NCBI GenBank assembly: GCA_016794985.1
Contig: JAEUIQ010000014.1
Span: forward strand, 1 to 64,000
Reading direction: 5' to 3'
Source: Planctomycetaceae bacterium
GTDB lineage: Bacteria; Planctomycetota; Planctomycetia; Pirellulales; Pirellulaceae
Length of the DNA stretch: 64,000 bases
Shown here: positions 35,676 to 45,210 of the stretch, piece after piece
How positions within the stretch are numbered: the stretch's first letter is position 1
Layout of the letters: the number at the start of each line of letters is the position of its first letter
The notes under the pieces: model-generated
The model's input: only the letters and a program-made list of their open reading frames with translations
The model's database searches: none
What the model was told of the DNA's origin: nothing
Translations under genes and position numbers: made by a program

Positions 35676-35965
35676 TCGGCCGAGATGACGTTGGGGCCAT
35701 TTCCGGCGGCCTTTTCGTACTTGCCGTCGCCCGCTTTAACGTATTTCGTAAAACCTTTTTCGGCCAGATTCTTGTTGCTCAAGTTGGACGAGGCTTTCAT
35801 GTCGGACCACGTACCGGCCATGTTGGCGGCCGTAATGACACGACGGACGGGAACACCTGTGTCGGGATGTTGGGTCAAGGGCGGCTCGTGCATTCCTTGC
35901 AACCACTCGAAAGTTTCGCCAGAACTGCCGTCGATTTCCACAACTTCATAAACGTAGATTGGCAT
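35672..35965 (-). CDS. FmdB-like small protein without zinc-ribbon cysteines
   Basis: This 97-residue protein starts MPIYVYEVVEIDGS and has PPLTQHPDTGVPVRRVI, matching the FmdB/zinc_ribbon_8 regulatory-domain pattern (MPIYEY then PVxR). However, both cysteine pairs are absent, so it cannot bind zinc as a ribbon. Cys-less FmdB-like proteins are known elsewhere. The ATG at 35965 has GAGGAGAAG upstream; a GTG at 35974 abuts it. It converges on DUF1826 with overlapping stops and may or may not belong to the zinc locus. Confidence 0.8.
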   Translation of the reverse strand: MPIYVYEVVEIDGSSGETFEWLQGMHEPPLTQHPDTGVPVRRVITAANMAGTWSDMKASSNLSNKNLAEKGFTKYVKAGDGKYEKAAGNGPNVISAD

Positions 35966-37271
35966 AGGCTTCACTTCTCCTCAGTTGATCCCCAGCAATA
36001 TAGTCCACGGTTTTGCGAATCGCGAAACCGGACACAAAACCAGTCGTGCAATCCAGCACGATACCCGTGCTCCAGGGTAGGCGCCAATAGTACGATGCAT
36101 ACAACCCCAACCAACCGAATCCTCTGCGACATCTTCGAACCAGTGCGAAAAAGTATGACTGCAAGAATTCGAAAATGGCCAGGCAGAGAATTGGCCCAAA
36201 AAATTCTGCACCATACCAAGTGGAAATGGCAAAACGAATGGCTGTATTCTTGCGATTCTATTCCGATCGCAACCGATTCGACGAATGGCAAAAATGCCGG
36301 TTAACTTCCTGACGGACCGCGCTGGCACCTTTAATCGCTGGCTGGCCCGGCCAATTGCAGACTGGATGCCGTTCCGACAGTAGGCGACGTGGCCGGGGCG
36401 ATGGGCAGCAGATGATGGTGGCATAAACGCCGAATCACCTGGGAGTGAAAATCGATGCTCTTAGGCGTTTGAATACTTCGGTCGTTTCGCGAATGGACGA
36501 AGTTCGCATGAGCTCTGCTGAGGATTCAGAAAGAGCTGGTATTGGCTGGTCCTACCGAATAAGTCCGAGGTCAATTTGCGAAGGTGGCTGAGAGACGAAC
36601 CATCTGCCTCTTGGACTTTCGGCCTTCGCTATCGACTTCCTGCACGTCACGACGGACCACCGATCGGAACGGGGCTCGAACGTCGCTTCGTTTTTCCTGG
36701 GTTACAGATTCTATTCGTTATCAACTGCACGAGTTAACGATGACTTCCGATGCCGCTGCAGTGATGTCGGTTCAAGTCGCGGGTCCGAAGTTGGCACTCA
36801 GGACGCCCCTAAATTTTGTGTTGCTGCTGCAAGGCGCGCGGTACCTCGAGCCATCGACGGCCCAGCGATTGGCGCGGCGAGTTTTGTTCTTTTTCGAGTG
36901 ATCAAGTCCGCGCCGCGTCGCTTCAACTTTGTTGGACAACTTGTGATTGGGGTTGTTAAACCTTCGCATGGAACGTGAATGAAAATGGAAGTCGCGTTGA
37001 TTGGCCCACATTGCAGGTGAAGGGCAGGGCGGTATAAACTGATAATGGCCAAAATACGCAGAACCGAGCGAGTCAGAGGAACAACAGCTTCCTCAGTATC
37101 GTTCGCTCAGCATGTTTCGACAGTCGCTGGGTTTTGACTTGGAAGTAACTTTCAGACGCAAGATCCGGCAAGTGCAGCAGACAAATTAGCCGATGTTATC
37201 CATGCCCATTGACCATCTTGTTCCCTAAATAGTGGGTAACATCAGAACGCCTCGCCTAAAAGAACGTGATC
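35966..37271. other. 1.3-kb stretch without a supportable gene
   Basis: Several open frames overlap (for example plus 36584-36901, whose second half reads like real protein with TDSIRYQLHELTMTSDAAAV). None has a ribosome binding site, clear family or consistent strand. It may be decayed coding sequence. I found no RNA gene or repeat here. Confidence 0.4.
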
Positions 37272-38675
37272 ATGAAGATGTTATTGATACTCCGCCGCTG
37301 GATTGTACTTGGGCTAGTCGGCTGCCTGCTGTTTGGTTCGCCGTGGGTCACGGCCGCAAGAGCTGTGGATGATCCGAACACAGCGCCGACTGATTCGGTC
37401 GTGCGTTGGCCGGGGTTCTTGGGGCAAGGTGCTAGTGAGTTGAACGCGGACAAGTTTCCGATTCAATGGGACGTGCCATCGGCGTTGAAATGGCACGTCG
37501 GCCTGTCAGGTCATGGGCAGTCGAGTCCCGTGTTATGGGGTGATGCGGTATTTGTGACATCTGTCGAAGGCCCAATGAAGGACACCTATCATGTGATTTC
37601 TTTCGATGTGGAGACAGGTTCGGAACTTTGGAGGCAGTCGATCAAGAATTCGGTGCCCGTCAAGAACAGTTTGTACGTCAGCCGTTCAGCACCAACGCCG
37701 GTGGTCGATGCCCAGCGTTTGGTGGTCTTGTTCGAAAGCGGGGACTGTGTCGCGTACAACCACGCAGGCGAACGATTGTGGCAGCGAGACTTGTCCAAAG
37801 ACTACGGGCCTTTTGTCGCGGAATTTGGATTGGCGGCCTCGCCGTGCCAAAACGAGACTCATGTGTTTGTGTTGTTGGAACATGATGGGCCCAGCTGTCT
37901 GATCGCGTTGGACAAGGCCACTGGCGAAACCGCATGGAAAGCGGATCGCAGTGCGCGACGAAGTTGGTCTTCCCCTTCAATCATCAACATCGGCGGGCAG
38001 CCACAAGTGGTCGTTAGCTCGGCGGGATCGGTAGACGGTTACGACCCGGCAACCGGTCAGCAACGGTGGACCTTTACTGATGTAGGCGGCAATACCGGGA
38101 CAACGCCACTCGACCTAGGAGAAGGTCGATTTCTACTGGGAGCTTCGGGCGGTCGCGATGGCCAGAACGTGGCCGAAGCGAAAAAGACGAATTGCCTCAT
38201 ACAAGTGACCAAGACCGGCGATGACTATCAAGTCGAACGTTTGTGGGTGGCCGAAGGTGCAACGCCGTCTTGGGCTTCTCCGATCATGCATCAAGGCTAT
38301 GCCTATTGGGTGAATCGCGTCGGAGTGGTTTACTGCGTCGACATGAAAACCGGCGAAGTCGTCTATAACGAACGAACCAAACAACAATGTTGGGCAACGC
38401 CACTTGCGGTTGGCGATCGCCTCTATCTGTTTGGTAAAGAAGGGATTTGCACGGTGATCAAGAGCGGTCCGAATTTTGAGATCCTCGCGGAAAACCAACT
38501 TTGGAACGATGACATCTTGTTGCCGGAAGCTTCACTAGCGGCGAGCGAAGAGACTGAAGAGCGTCGCCAAGCCGCTGCCAATTTTGATCGCCCGACCGTC
38601 TATGGCTATGCCGTTGGACAATCAACCTTGGTGATACGAATTGGGCACCAATTGTTCGGATTGCGACTAAACTAA
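37272..38675 (+). CDS. Exported PQQ-like beta-propeller protein
   Basis: This protein of about 467 residues has a signal peptide (residues 1 to about 30, ending ARA) and an eight-bladed PQQ-type propeller pattern. Repeats include SSPVLWGDAVFVTSVEG, VISFDVETGSELWRQSI, CLIALDKATGETAWKADR, GYDPATGQQRWTF and YCVDMKTGEVVYNER. The Trp-docking motifs (GxxxW) mark a propeller, but residues needed for PQQ binding in dehydrogenases are not evident, so it is more likely a scaffold or binding protein. It starts at ATG 37272 (37278 is also in frame), with a weak ribosome binding site. It is a single gene. Confidence 0.88.
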   Translation: MKMLLILRRWIVLGLVGCLLFGSPWVTAARAVDDPNTAPTDSVVRWPGFLGQGASELNADKFPIQWDVPSALKWHVGLSGHGQSSPVLWGDAVFVTSVEGPMKDTYHVISFDVETGSELWRQSIKNSVPVKNSLYVSRSAPTPVVDAQRLVVLFESGDCVAYNHAGERLWQRDLSKDYGPFVAEFGLAASPCQNETHVFVLLEHDGPSCLIALDKATGETAWKADRSARRSWSSPSIINIGGQPQVVVSSAGSVDGYDPATGQQRWTFTDVGGNTGTTPLDLGEGRFLLGASGGRDGQNVAEAKKTNCLIQVTKTGDDYQVERLWVAEGATPSWASPIMHQGYAYWVNRVGVVYCVDMKTGEVVYNERTKQQCWATPLAVGDRLYLFGKEGICTVIKSGPNFEILAENQLWNDDILLPEASLAASEETEERRQAAANFDRPTVYGYAVGQSTLVIRIGHQLFGLRLN

Positions 38676-38935
38676 CAGGACAGCCAAGCCCGAATAGTTC
38701 CCAATCTCACCTGACCGCTTCGAAGCCGAAGGACGGCTGCGTAAACAGAACCACTCCGTACGGAACGGCTGGGGCTAACGCGATCATCTGGGCAGCGCAA
38801 TAATCTATGCCGCAACTTGCGGTCCACGACGTCCGTTGCCGAACAGTCTCGGCTTAGGGGCGGTAGCAAAAACGCGGCCCTCGCTTGGTCGACCGCTGTA
38901 ATCGATGGTTGGTCGTTCGGAAATACGGCCAGCGC
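38676..38935. other. Convergent intergenic stretch, nothing recognised
   Basis: This lies between the beta-propeller gene (plus) and the esterase gene (minus). There is no good terminator or gene. Confidence 0.4.
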
Positions 38936-40867
38936 TTACTGATTGTTGAGTAATGCCCGGGCTTCATCGCGGCGCCGTTTCAGATCTTCAGCCTTTAACA
39001 CCTGGATGAGTTCACGTTTCTCAGCATTGTTGAGAACGCCTTCTGTCGAAGTACTCTTGCCAGTGTAAATCTGATACATGTCGGCAAGCGAGAATGAGTC
39101 GTTGCGCTGCGTATCGAAAGGTAAACCCGCATTGTCAGATGATTTCAAATTCTCGAGAGGGTTTCTAGCCCAGGCATAACGAAAGTAAATCGGCTCGGGC
39201 ACTAATGGACTGGAAAGGACAATCGTCGAACGCTCCCAACTTGGTTCGCCTTTGCCCGCATTCTTGTCAAGCCATTGGGCTTGTGCCGGTTGAAATCGAC
39301 CATCTTTACCCGCGATGGCGAATCCTTGGATCGGACCGTCGTGAAATGGGATGGCCCACGAATCAAGATTTAGAACCAACTTTCCGTCGCGGGTTGTGAC
39401 CTCTTGCAGTTGGGGCGGTAGCCAGCGAATGTTCTTACCGTATTGTGTGGCCAGTGCCCATTTGGCAATGCGTTCGCCCACCGGCACTTTGATCTGCGGA
39501 TGATACCACGCCCGATGCTGGTCGAAGCAACTTGCATAACCGATGTTCTTATCACCCGCTTTTCGAAAGTCGAGAAACGTCTGATAGTGAACTTCTCGAA
39601 TGTAGTTTCCTTCATCCACCATCGGAGGAAGGAAATTTTCAAGTGTCTGCGGTTGATCCTGTGTTTCCTGAGTAATAATACCAAAGGGTAAAGCGGGATC
39701 GTTAAAAGCGGTGCGCCACGCCGCAATCATTTCTGGAAAAACACTCGCATACAACTTGTGCCCATTCGGAATGAGAGCGTCGTTGTAACCTTGGTGCCAG
39801 AGAACACCTTTAACTGGGAAGCCAGCGATCGTGCCAAGCGTGCCGGCGTACAAGCTTCCAGGCCGATTCATGTCCAACGCGGGCCCCGGCAACAGGTCGG
39901 CTGGTGGTTGGCGGTCGGCGGGAATCTCTTTGCCTTGCGCTTTCATCCGCGCCGTCTGATCGTTGAATTGCTTGATTCGCCGTTCGAGGTCTTGCTGAGG
40001 ATCGAACTCTGCAATTCGCTTGTCCCACTCGGACAACTCGCGTACCACTTCGGGTGTGTCAATGCTCCGAAGCACCTCAATCGGAGTCCAAGTCATCAGA
40101 GTGGTTCCGCCTCGGGAAACGTCGACCAATCCCACAGGAACACGAGTCGCCATATGGATCCGACGACCGAATACGTAACCAATACCTGACATGTCTGCGA
40201 CCGTCTCTGGAGAACAGATATCCCAATACCCCTGTCGGAAATGCCGGCTAAAGAAATCATTCCATTGGTAAAGTCGCGGAAACGAGGTTCGGGTGTCCGG
40301 GCCGTTTTGTTGAGGTACCGTGAAAAGCCGGATCTGATCGAAATTGGCCGAAATGATTTCCAGCGGCCCTTCTTCGAGCTTGTGCAGTTCGAACTCCATG
40401 TTGCTTTGGCCTGCCAGCACCCACACGTCACCGACGAGGATGTTGGTTAGCTCGATGGTTTTGTCCGTTCCTTGCACGGTAAGCGTGCGAGATTCCTCAC
40501 TCGCTGGCATGGCAGGCAGTTCAATCCGCCAAGAACGATCGGCGGCCGCTGAAGTCGATTTGGACTCTATCCCGAAAGTGACGGTCACTCTTTCACCGGG
40601 TGCGGCCCAGCCCCAGATTGGGATCGACTTGTCGCGTTGCACAACCATTCCCGACTGAAAGAGGTTGTGAACGCACAGCCCGTCTCCGACGGACGGCGTA
40701 TCAACACGATCCTGGCCCCGCAACAGTTTTTCATCAGCGTGAATGGTATCGCCAAGATCAAAAGCGAGAAGGGCCCAAAACCCGACGACCAATTTGGTCG
40801 TCCACCAAACGAGTCGACGCTTTGCTGCTTGTCGACGATTATCAAAACGCACTGGGAACGGATGCAC
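38936..40867 (-). CDS. Large exported sialate O-acetylesterase-like protein
   Basis: This 643-residue protein has a basic N-terminus and a membrane-spanning signal (residues 20-38). A beta-sandwich domain (LFQSGMVVQRDKSIPIWGWA, VTVTFG) is followed by the SGNH/SASA catalytic domain: block I VLAGQSNMEF (nucleophile Ser), VPVGLVDVSRGGT, LWHQGYND, and FDQHRAWYHPQIKVPVGERIAKWAL with the likely catalytic His. The usual WxQGE.N block has Tyr instead of Glu here. The family removes acetyl groups from sialic acid or other sugars. It starts at ATG 40867 and sits alone. The smaller SASA protein at 10894 belongs to the same superfamily. Confidence 0.9.
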   Translation of the reverse strand: MHPFPVRFDNRRQAAKRRLVWWTTKLVVGFWALLAFDLGDTIHADEKLLRGQDRVDTPSVGDGLCVHNLFQSGMVVQRDKSIPIWGWAAPGERVTVTFGIESKSTSAAADRSWRIELPAMPASEESRTLTVQGTDKTIELTNILVGDVWVLAGQSNMEFELHKLEEGPLEIISANFDQIRLFTVPQQNGPDTRTSFPRLYQWNDFFSRHFRQGYWDICSPETVADMSGIGYVFGRRIHMATRVPVGLVDVSRGGTTLMTWTPIEVLRSIDTPEVVRELSEWDKRIAEFDPQQDLERRIKQFNDQTARMKAQGKEIPADRQPPADLLPGPALDMNRPGSLYAGTLGTIAGFPVKGVLWHQGYNDALIPNGHKLYASVFPEMIAAWRTAFNDPALPFGIITQETQDQPQTLENFLPPMVDEGNYIREVHYQTFLDFRKAGDKNIGYASCFDQHRAWYHPQIKVPVGERIAKWALATQYGKNIRWLPPQLQEVTTRDGKLVLNLDSWAIPFHDGPIQGFAIAGKDGRFQPAQAQWLDKNAGKGEPSWERSTIVLSSPLVPEPIYFRYAWARNPLENLKSSDNAGLPFDTQRNDSFSLADMYQIYTGKSTSTEGVLNNAEKRELIQVLKAEDLKRRRDEARALLNNQ

Positions 40868-41104
40868 TAATGCATTCCTTTCAAGAACTTCGAGATCTGG
40901 CGCTCAACGATGAGCGAGTCTGCCATCCGCAGGCGCGCTAAGTCGATGTCGTGACCAACGATTTTCCGTGTGATTGTCACGTCCGCATAGCCTACTCGAA
41001 CGAAGCTTCTCGGTACAGATTGCAAATCATGTCGCTGGTACAAATGCCGCATTGGATTTCGTTGCAGATCGGGAAAAACACGGCAGGAAGATCTGACCCG
41101 TGGC

Positions 41105-41530
41105 TTACATACTTGCTAGGATTGTGTTGGCCCATTCGAGCCTAGTCTGACCGGAGAAATCCTTTACGGCATCGGGAGCAGCGCCGAATTTGCTCCAATG
41201 ATTCGAATGTAGTTGGTCTGCCAGCAACTTCGGCGAGAATCGGTTGTCGTGAACTGCAAACGCAAGTACCTCGTTATTCACACGCAGCATGAAAGCAAAC
41301 TGTTGCGTTCCTAACAGCCATGGAACTGAATAGACCTGTTCATTATTGAGGAATATGTCCGCCGTTTGGAGCAACGAAGGCCGGCACTTGCTCTTGCTAA
41401 ACAAACTTATTGAACGGCCCGACAGATTGAATTCTTCCAGCGCCGAGGCAGTCGTCTGGCGCAAAGAGGCGTAAGTTGAAATCGTCGTGGGAAGTGCGAA
41501 AACAGTAGTAGATTCTTGGCGCGAATTCAT
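41105..41530 (-). CDS. Hypothetical protein
   Basis: This protein of about 141 residues has no membrane segment or recognised family. It contains LFSKSKCRPSLLQTADIFLNN and FAFMLRVNNEVLAFAVHDNR, which look like alternating strands of a small alpha/beta fold. ATG 41530 is chosen; a longer start at 41590 is possible. Neither has a strong ribosome binding site, and the start region overlaps a competing plus-strand frame. It is plausible but unproven as a gene. Confidence 0.5.
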   Translation of the reverse strand: MNSRQESTTVFALPTTISTYASLRQTTASALEEFNLSGRSISLFSKSKCRPSLLQTADIFLNNEQVYSVPWLLGTQQFAFMLRVNNEVLAFAVHDNRFSPKLLADQLHSNHWSKFGAAPDAVKDFSGQTRLEWANTILASM

Positions 41531-42083
41531 CAAGACGATGCGGTCGTCACCGGCGGAAGATCGGCACGACGCGGTGGCGCGGCGTAGCATGGCTAAGGCC
41601 TTCGCCTTGTTGGGACGCGCTCCGTTGGCGATTGCCCTATGCGCAGGGGCGAAACTCTCCTTGAGGAAAGCACGAAACGCCGCAGAATTGATAGTCTCGG
41701 TTGACGTGCAAAATGAGCAGCGGGAGCTAGAGCTTGTTAAACTCGATGATCCACCAACGAAGGCAAAGGAAATGGAGTTTGATAATTGCCGGTTCTACGA
41801 GCATCGAAAGCAGAGCAAATGGCCGAAGTAAAACTTGAATTGGCCTTCATTTTTGGTGGATCAAGGGCAGCTTCTCCATAGAGTTCCGCTACGACTTCCT
41901 GGCAATCAATCTCGTACAAAAACGCAAGTTCGAGTACTCTGTTCTACGAACAACTTTGTGTGATAGTGTTCCAAAATCCACAGAGTCGCACAGCCGAGAC
42001 CTTGATCCGCACGGTCATTCTTGGCGCCTGGTGCAAGTGTTTTCCACCAAGGTTCGAAATAACGTCAAGCGAGAATTCCTCAC
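41531..42083. other. Intergenic stretch before the desaturase gene
   Basis: A plus-strand open frame (41487-41831) overlaps the neighbouring hypothetical gene and has no ribosome binding site. Otherwise this is probably promoter and leader sequence of the desaturase gene. Confidence 0.4.
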
Positions 42084-43250
42084 ATGAATCGACTAACACA
42101 AGACATGGACGCGGACGATCGAGCATTCGGGCAAGGCTGGATCAGCGGCATGGCAGGCTTGTTTCTTTCTCTGTTGGGCTTAGGAACGGTCTTGTGTTTC
42201 TGGTTCCCACAATGGCTGACGGTTGAGCAGACGCGCGAACTCTATGCGGCCCATTTGACACTCATTCGGGCCATCTTGTTCGTCGTGTTGGTGTCGGCTT
42301 TTCTATTGGCGTTTATCAGCACCATTCTACGACGACAAAAGGTCTTGGGATTGACCGCCATGGGGATTACGTTATTGGCCACTTTGATGGGAGGTTCGGC
42401 GGCGACCAGCAAATTGAACTTGAGTAGCGACATCTACTTGGGGCTCGATTTCTTTCTTTTGAATCTATTGTTCTTAGGCACTATTTTTGTGCCGATCGAA
42501 CGTTTCTTTAAACAAGTTGACCAACCGATTCTGCGTTACGAGTGGCGTGAAGACTTGCTGTACTTCTTGATCAGTACGTTGCTGATTCAACTGTTGACGT
42601 ATTTGTCACTGGCTCCTGGGTTGGCAGCTTTAGGGGCGACGCCGTGGTTCAATCAAATTCGCATCGCGATCGCGTTTCAGCCGGAGATCTTACAGTTCTT
42701 CGAGATCATGTTTTTGACGGATTTGGCCCAATATTGGTTTCATCGCACGTTCCACCAAGTTCCGGCCTTATGGAAATTTCATGCGGTCCATCATTCAGCC
42801 CGCTCGATGGATTGGTTAGCTGGATCACGAATGCATTTGGTCGAGAGCGTTCTGATGCGAGCATTTACGACATTGCCCATGTTTGTGTTGGGCTTTTCAG
42901 AATCGTCATTGCACGCCTACGTCTTTTTCGTTTACTTGATGTCCGTCTTCATTCACTCGAATGTCAACTTTTCTTTTGGTATGTTGAGTTACGTGATTGC
43001 GACCCCGCGCTATCATCATTGGCACCATGCGATCGAATCCGAAGCCATTGACAAGAATTTTGCGGTGCACTTTCCAATCTTGGACATGATTTTCGGAACG
43101 TTTCATTTACCAAAAGACCGTTGGCCGCAGGCCTATGGAATTAGCAGCCACCCTGTTCCCTCGGGCTACTGGCGACAGTTTCTTTACCCTTTCAAGAAAA
43201 CACCCAAGAAAACCGACATCGACTCGACGGAAGGTAAGGCTATTGATTAG
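42084..43250 (+). CDS. Sterol desaturase / fatty acid hydroxylase family membrane protein
   Basis: This 388-residue protein has about six to seven transmembrane helices and the di-iron histidine motifs of the FA_hydroxylase superfamily (PF04116): HRTFH (220-224), HAVHH (233-237) and RYHHWHH around 309-315. It should oxidise a lipid or sterol-like substrate at the membrane. The extra N-terminal helical region (about 130 residues) before the catalytic core is longer than in the simplest family members. It starts at ATG 42084 with GAG upstream. It is a lone gene on plus. Confidence 0.93.
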   Translation: MNRLTQDMDADDRAFGQGWISGMAGLFLSLLGLGTVLCFWFPQWLTVEQTRELYAAHLTLIRAILFVVLVSAFLLAFISTILRRQKVLGLTAMGITLLATLMGGSAATSKLNLSSDIYLGLDFFLLNLLFLGTIFVPIERFFKQVDQPILRYEWREDLLYFLISTLLIQLLTYLSLAPGLAALGATPWFNQIRIAIAFQPEILQFFEIMFLTDLAQYWFHRTFHQVPALWKFHAVHHSARSMDWLAGSRMHLVESVLMRAFTTLPMFVLGFSESSLHAYVFFVYLMSVFIHSNVNFSFGMLSYVIATPRYHHWHHAIESEAIDKNFAVHFPILDMIFGTFHLPKDRWPQAYGISSHPVPSGYWRQFLYPFKKTPKKTDIDSTEGKAID

Positions 43251-43700
43251 CCATGATCCACAGTGACAATTGGCTCTGACAGGTTTTTTGGATCAAGTAA
43301 CATTACGCTGGACGATCCACCGTTAATGAACACTCGTGAATGCATATCCTCGATCCATCGCAAATTGGCACAACTTCCGGTGTAACAATCGGCAGCGATT
43401 CTGACGGATACGGTGAGTGCGAACCTTGGATGTCTTATTCTTCACAACAACATCGCGCCGCGGTTGATTCGATCGACCTTAATCAACGGAATCCGTGCTG
43501 GTGCTCAAATGCGAGGTGACGGAAGCGGCGATTTCCGCGGGACGTCGACTCGGCTTGAACTTCTTGACTTACCAATCCTGTTGTTGCGGTTGCCGTCCGT
43601 TCCATCCCCATCGATGGAGCCGATTTCCAACAAGCCGACAACGCCATAGTTATCCTACATTCGCGTCGGTCGGCATTTGCAAGATCGGAGACTGTCAAAT
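43251..43700. other. Intergenic stretch, nothing recognised
   Basis: This lies between converging genes; the minus-strand terminator at 43701-43730 ends it. Short open frames only. Confidence 0.4.
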
Positions 43701-43730
43701 AAAAAAGGGAGCAGCCTCTCGGTTGCTCCC
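43701..43730 (-). terminator. Rho-independent terminator of the PEP-CTERM gene
   Basis: On minus, the stem GGGAGCA/TGCTCCC (43724-43730 with 43707-43713) is followed by six T residues (43701-43706). It lies 88 bp after the PEP-CTERM stop. Confidence 0.8.
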
Positions 43731-43817
43731 TAGATCAATTTTCGGATCGGCCGAGTGACCTTAGGACGGCTCTTCCGTTCCTTAGTTCGCATCAGGCCAC
43801 TCGAAGTTTCGCTTAGC

Positions 43818-44558
43818 TTAGCTTCGACGCCGCAAGTAGCAGCACAGCATTCCTAGGCCTGCCGCCGACAACATTGTGATCGAGCTTGGCTCCGGAACCG
43901 CCGAGATGCTGATGGCCAACCCACTATTAACTCCGACATTACGGAAGTCCGATGGGCCAGGCGTGGTGCCATTGAAATTGAAGTCGGTTCGACCCGAAGC
44001 GTTTCGGAAATAGCCGAAATTTGGGCCAGTGCCAACGAAAGAACCGACCGCCGGACCAGGGTTGGTCCCACCGCCGCGAATGGCAGTAGTCAACCCTGCG
44101 ATGGAGTTCAATCCGCTGCCGGTGTCGGCAAGCCAATTGATCACAATCCCGCCGGTACCATCGGCGATGACAATCGGCGTTGCCAAGGAAAACGTGACAC
44201 TAACAGCCGTGTTGTTAGCAAAAACAAACGGAGTGACATTGACCACACTCAATCCACCTAGCGGATCTGCAAACGCGTTCGCACCAGTCGGCGTCAGTGT
44301 GTCGTACAACTGAATTCGACCTTGCATCGCTGTCAAATTCAACGCAGCACCAGAGGTGTTCGCGACCGCAATGGTGAATTCATTGATTGCTCGGCTCGTA
44401 CCGCCCAAATTGAACATTTGGCCCATAAACGTATTGCCCGAGTTGGGCGCAGCACTAACGCCCGTTGCATTCGAAAGGGTGTCAAACACGACCTCGCCAC
44501 GGGCCGGGGCCGAAAGCCCTGCAAGCACCACCAAAAACATCATCCAAGCATAACGCAT
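43818..44558 (-). CDS. PEP-CTERM sorted extracellular protein
   Basis: This protein of about 246 residues has a signal peptide (MRYAWMMFLVVLAGLSAPARG) and a beta-rich body with many Gly/Thr/Asn (GGTSRAINEFTIAV and similar). The C-terminal PEP-CTERM tail is VPEPSSITMLSAAGLG, then a hydrophobic helix and YLRRRS. It should be processed by an exosortase and delivered to the cell surface or matrix; no exosortase gene lies in the window. ATG 44558 has AGGGAGAA upstream, so the 11-residue longer frame is not used. It is the intact counterpart of the decayed tail at 10495. Confidence 0.93.
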   Translation of the reverse strand: MRYAWMMFLVVLAGLSAPARGEVVFDTLSNATGVSAAPNSGNTFMGQMFNLGGTSRAINEFTIAVANTSGAALNLTAMQGRIQLYDTLTPTGANAFADPLGGLSVVNVTPFVFANNTAVSVTFSLATPIVIADGTGGIVINWLADTGSGLNSIAGLTTAIRGGGTNPGPAVGSFVGTGPNFGYFRNASGRTDFNFNGTTPGPSDFRNVGVNSGLAISISAVPEPSSITMLSAAGLGMLCCYLRRRS

Positions 44559-45210
44559 GGAGTTCTCCCTGTAAAAAATATCGAAAAACAAGCGTCCCGC
44601 GACGTGATGTTAGTTGGAGCGTTTACCGGCAACAAGTCGGTCGGCGCCGCTTTTCTCATTTATCCGATCGCCGGCACCGAGGCTCAACGTTCGCCAGTGA
44701 AGGATTTTTCTAGCCGAAAGTCGGCTCAGATGGGTCGAAACAACAGGACTGCGGGTGCTGTAGACTAGGTAAAACAATACTTTCGTTCATAAACACGCTG
44801 GAAGGTGGACTCACCAATTGAAGCATCGACATGCGTGAATCATTCGCTGAAAATAGCCAAATCGCATCCAGCGAGTGCGCAGACGGTGGCTCCAATGAAC
44901 TCGGAACAGCCGAGCGGGTCCATCGCGAGGCCGCGTCGCCAACTGGACGAAATCGATGTGCTTCGTCAGACTTCGAGACACTGAAGCCTTCGCCCCAACT
45001 TCGTATCGACTATGGGGCATAAACACTCGTTTGGCGCTCCGAGTCCAACAAGCCGGGAGGACGAAAGCCTTGGGGACAGTCACCGTTCCTGAGCTTGACT
45101 TTGCTCGTGAACAAGCGGCGTCCCCAATTGGCTCTTGTCATTTTCGTTCGCTCCATTCCAAGTTGCTCTCGCACTCGGTTGCCACCCATTCGCTGAAGCA
45201 ATGTCTGGCA
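44559..45210. other. 650-bp stretch without a supported gene
   Basis: Only overlapping short frames occur. A plus frame from 44956 runs into the next gene antisense and is not used. No terminator or repeat was found. Confidence 0.4.

Noticed and set aside
41487-41831. Plus-strand open frame of 114 codons
   Set aside because: It overlaps the start of the minus-strand hypothetical gene, has no good ribosome binding site, and shows no recognisable pattern.
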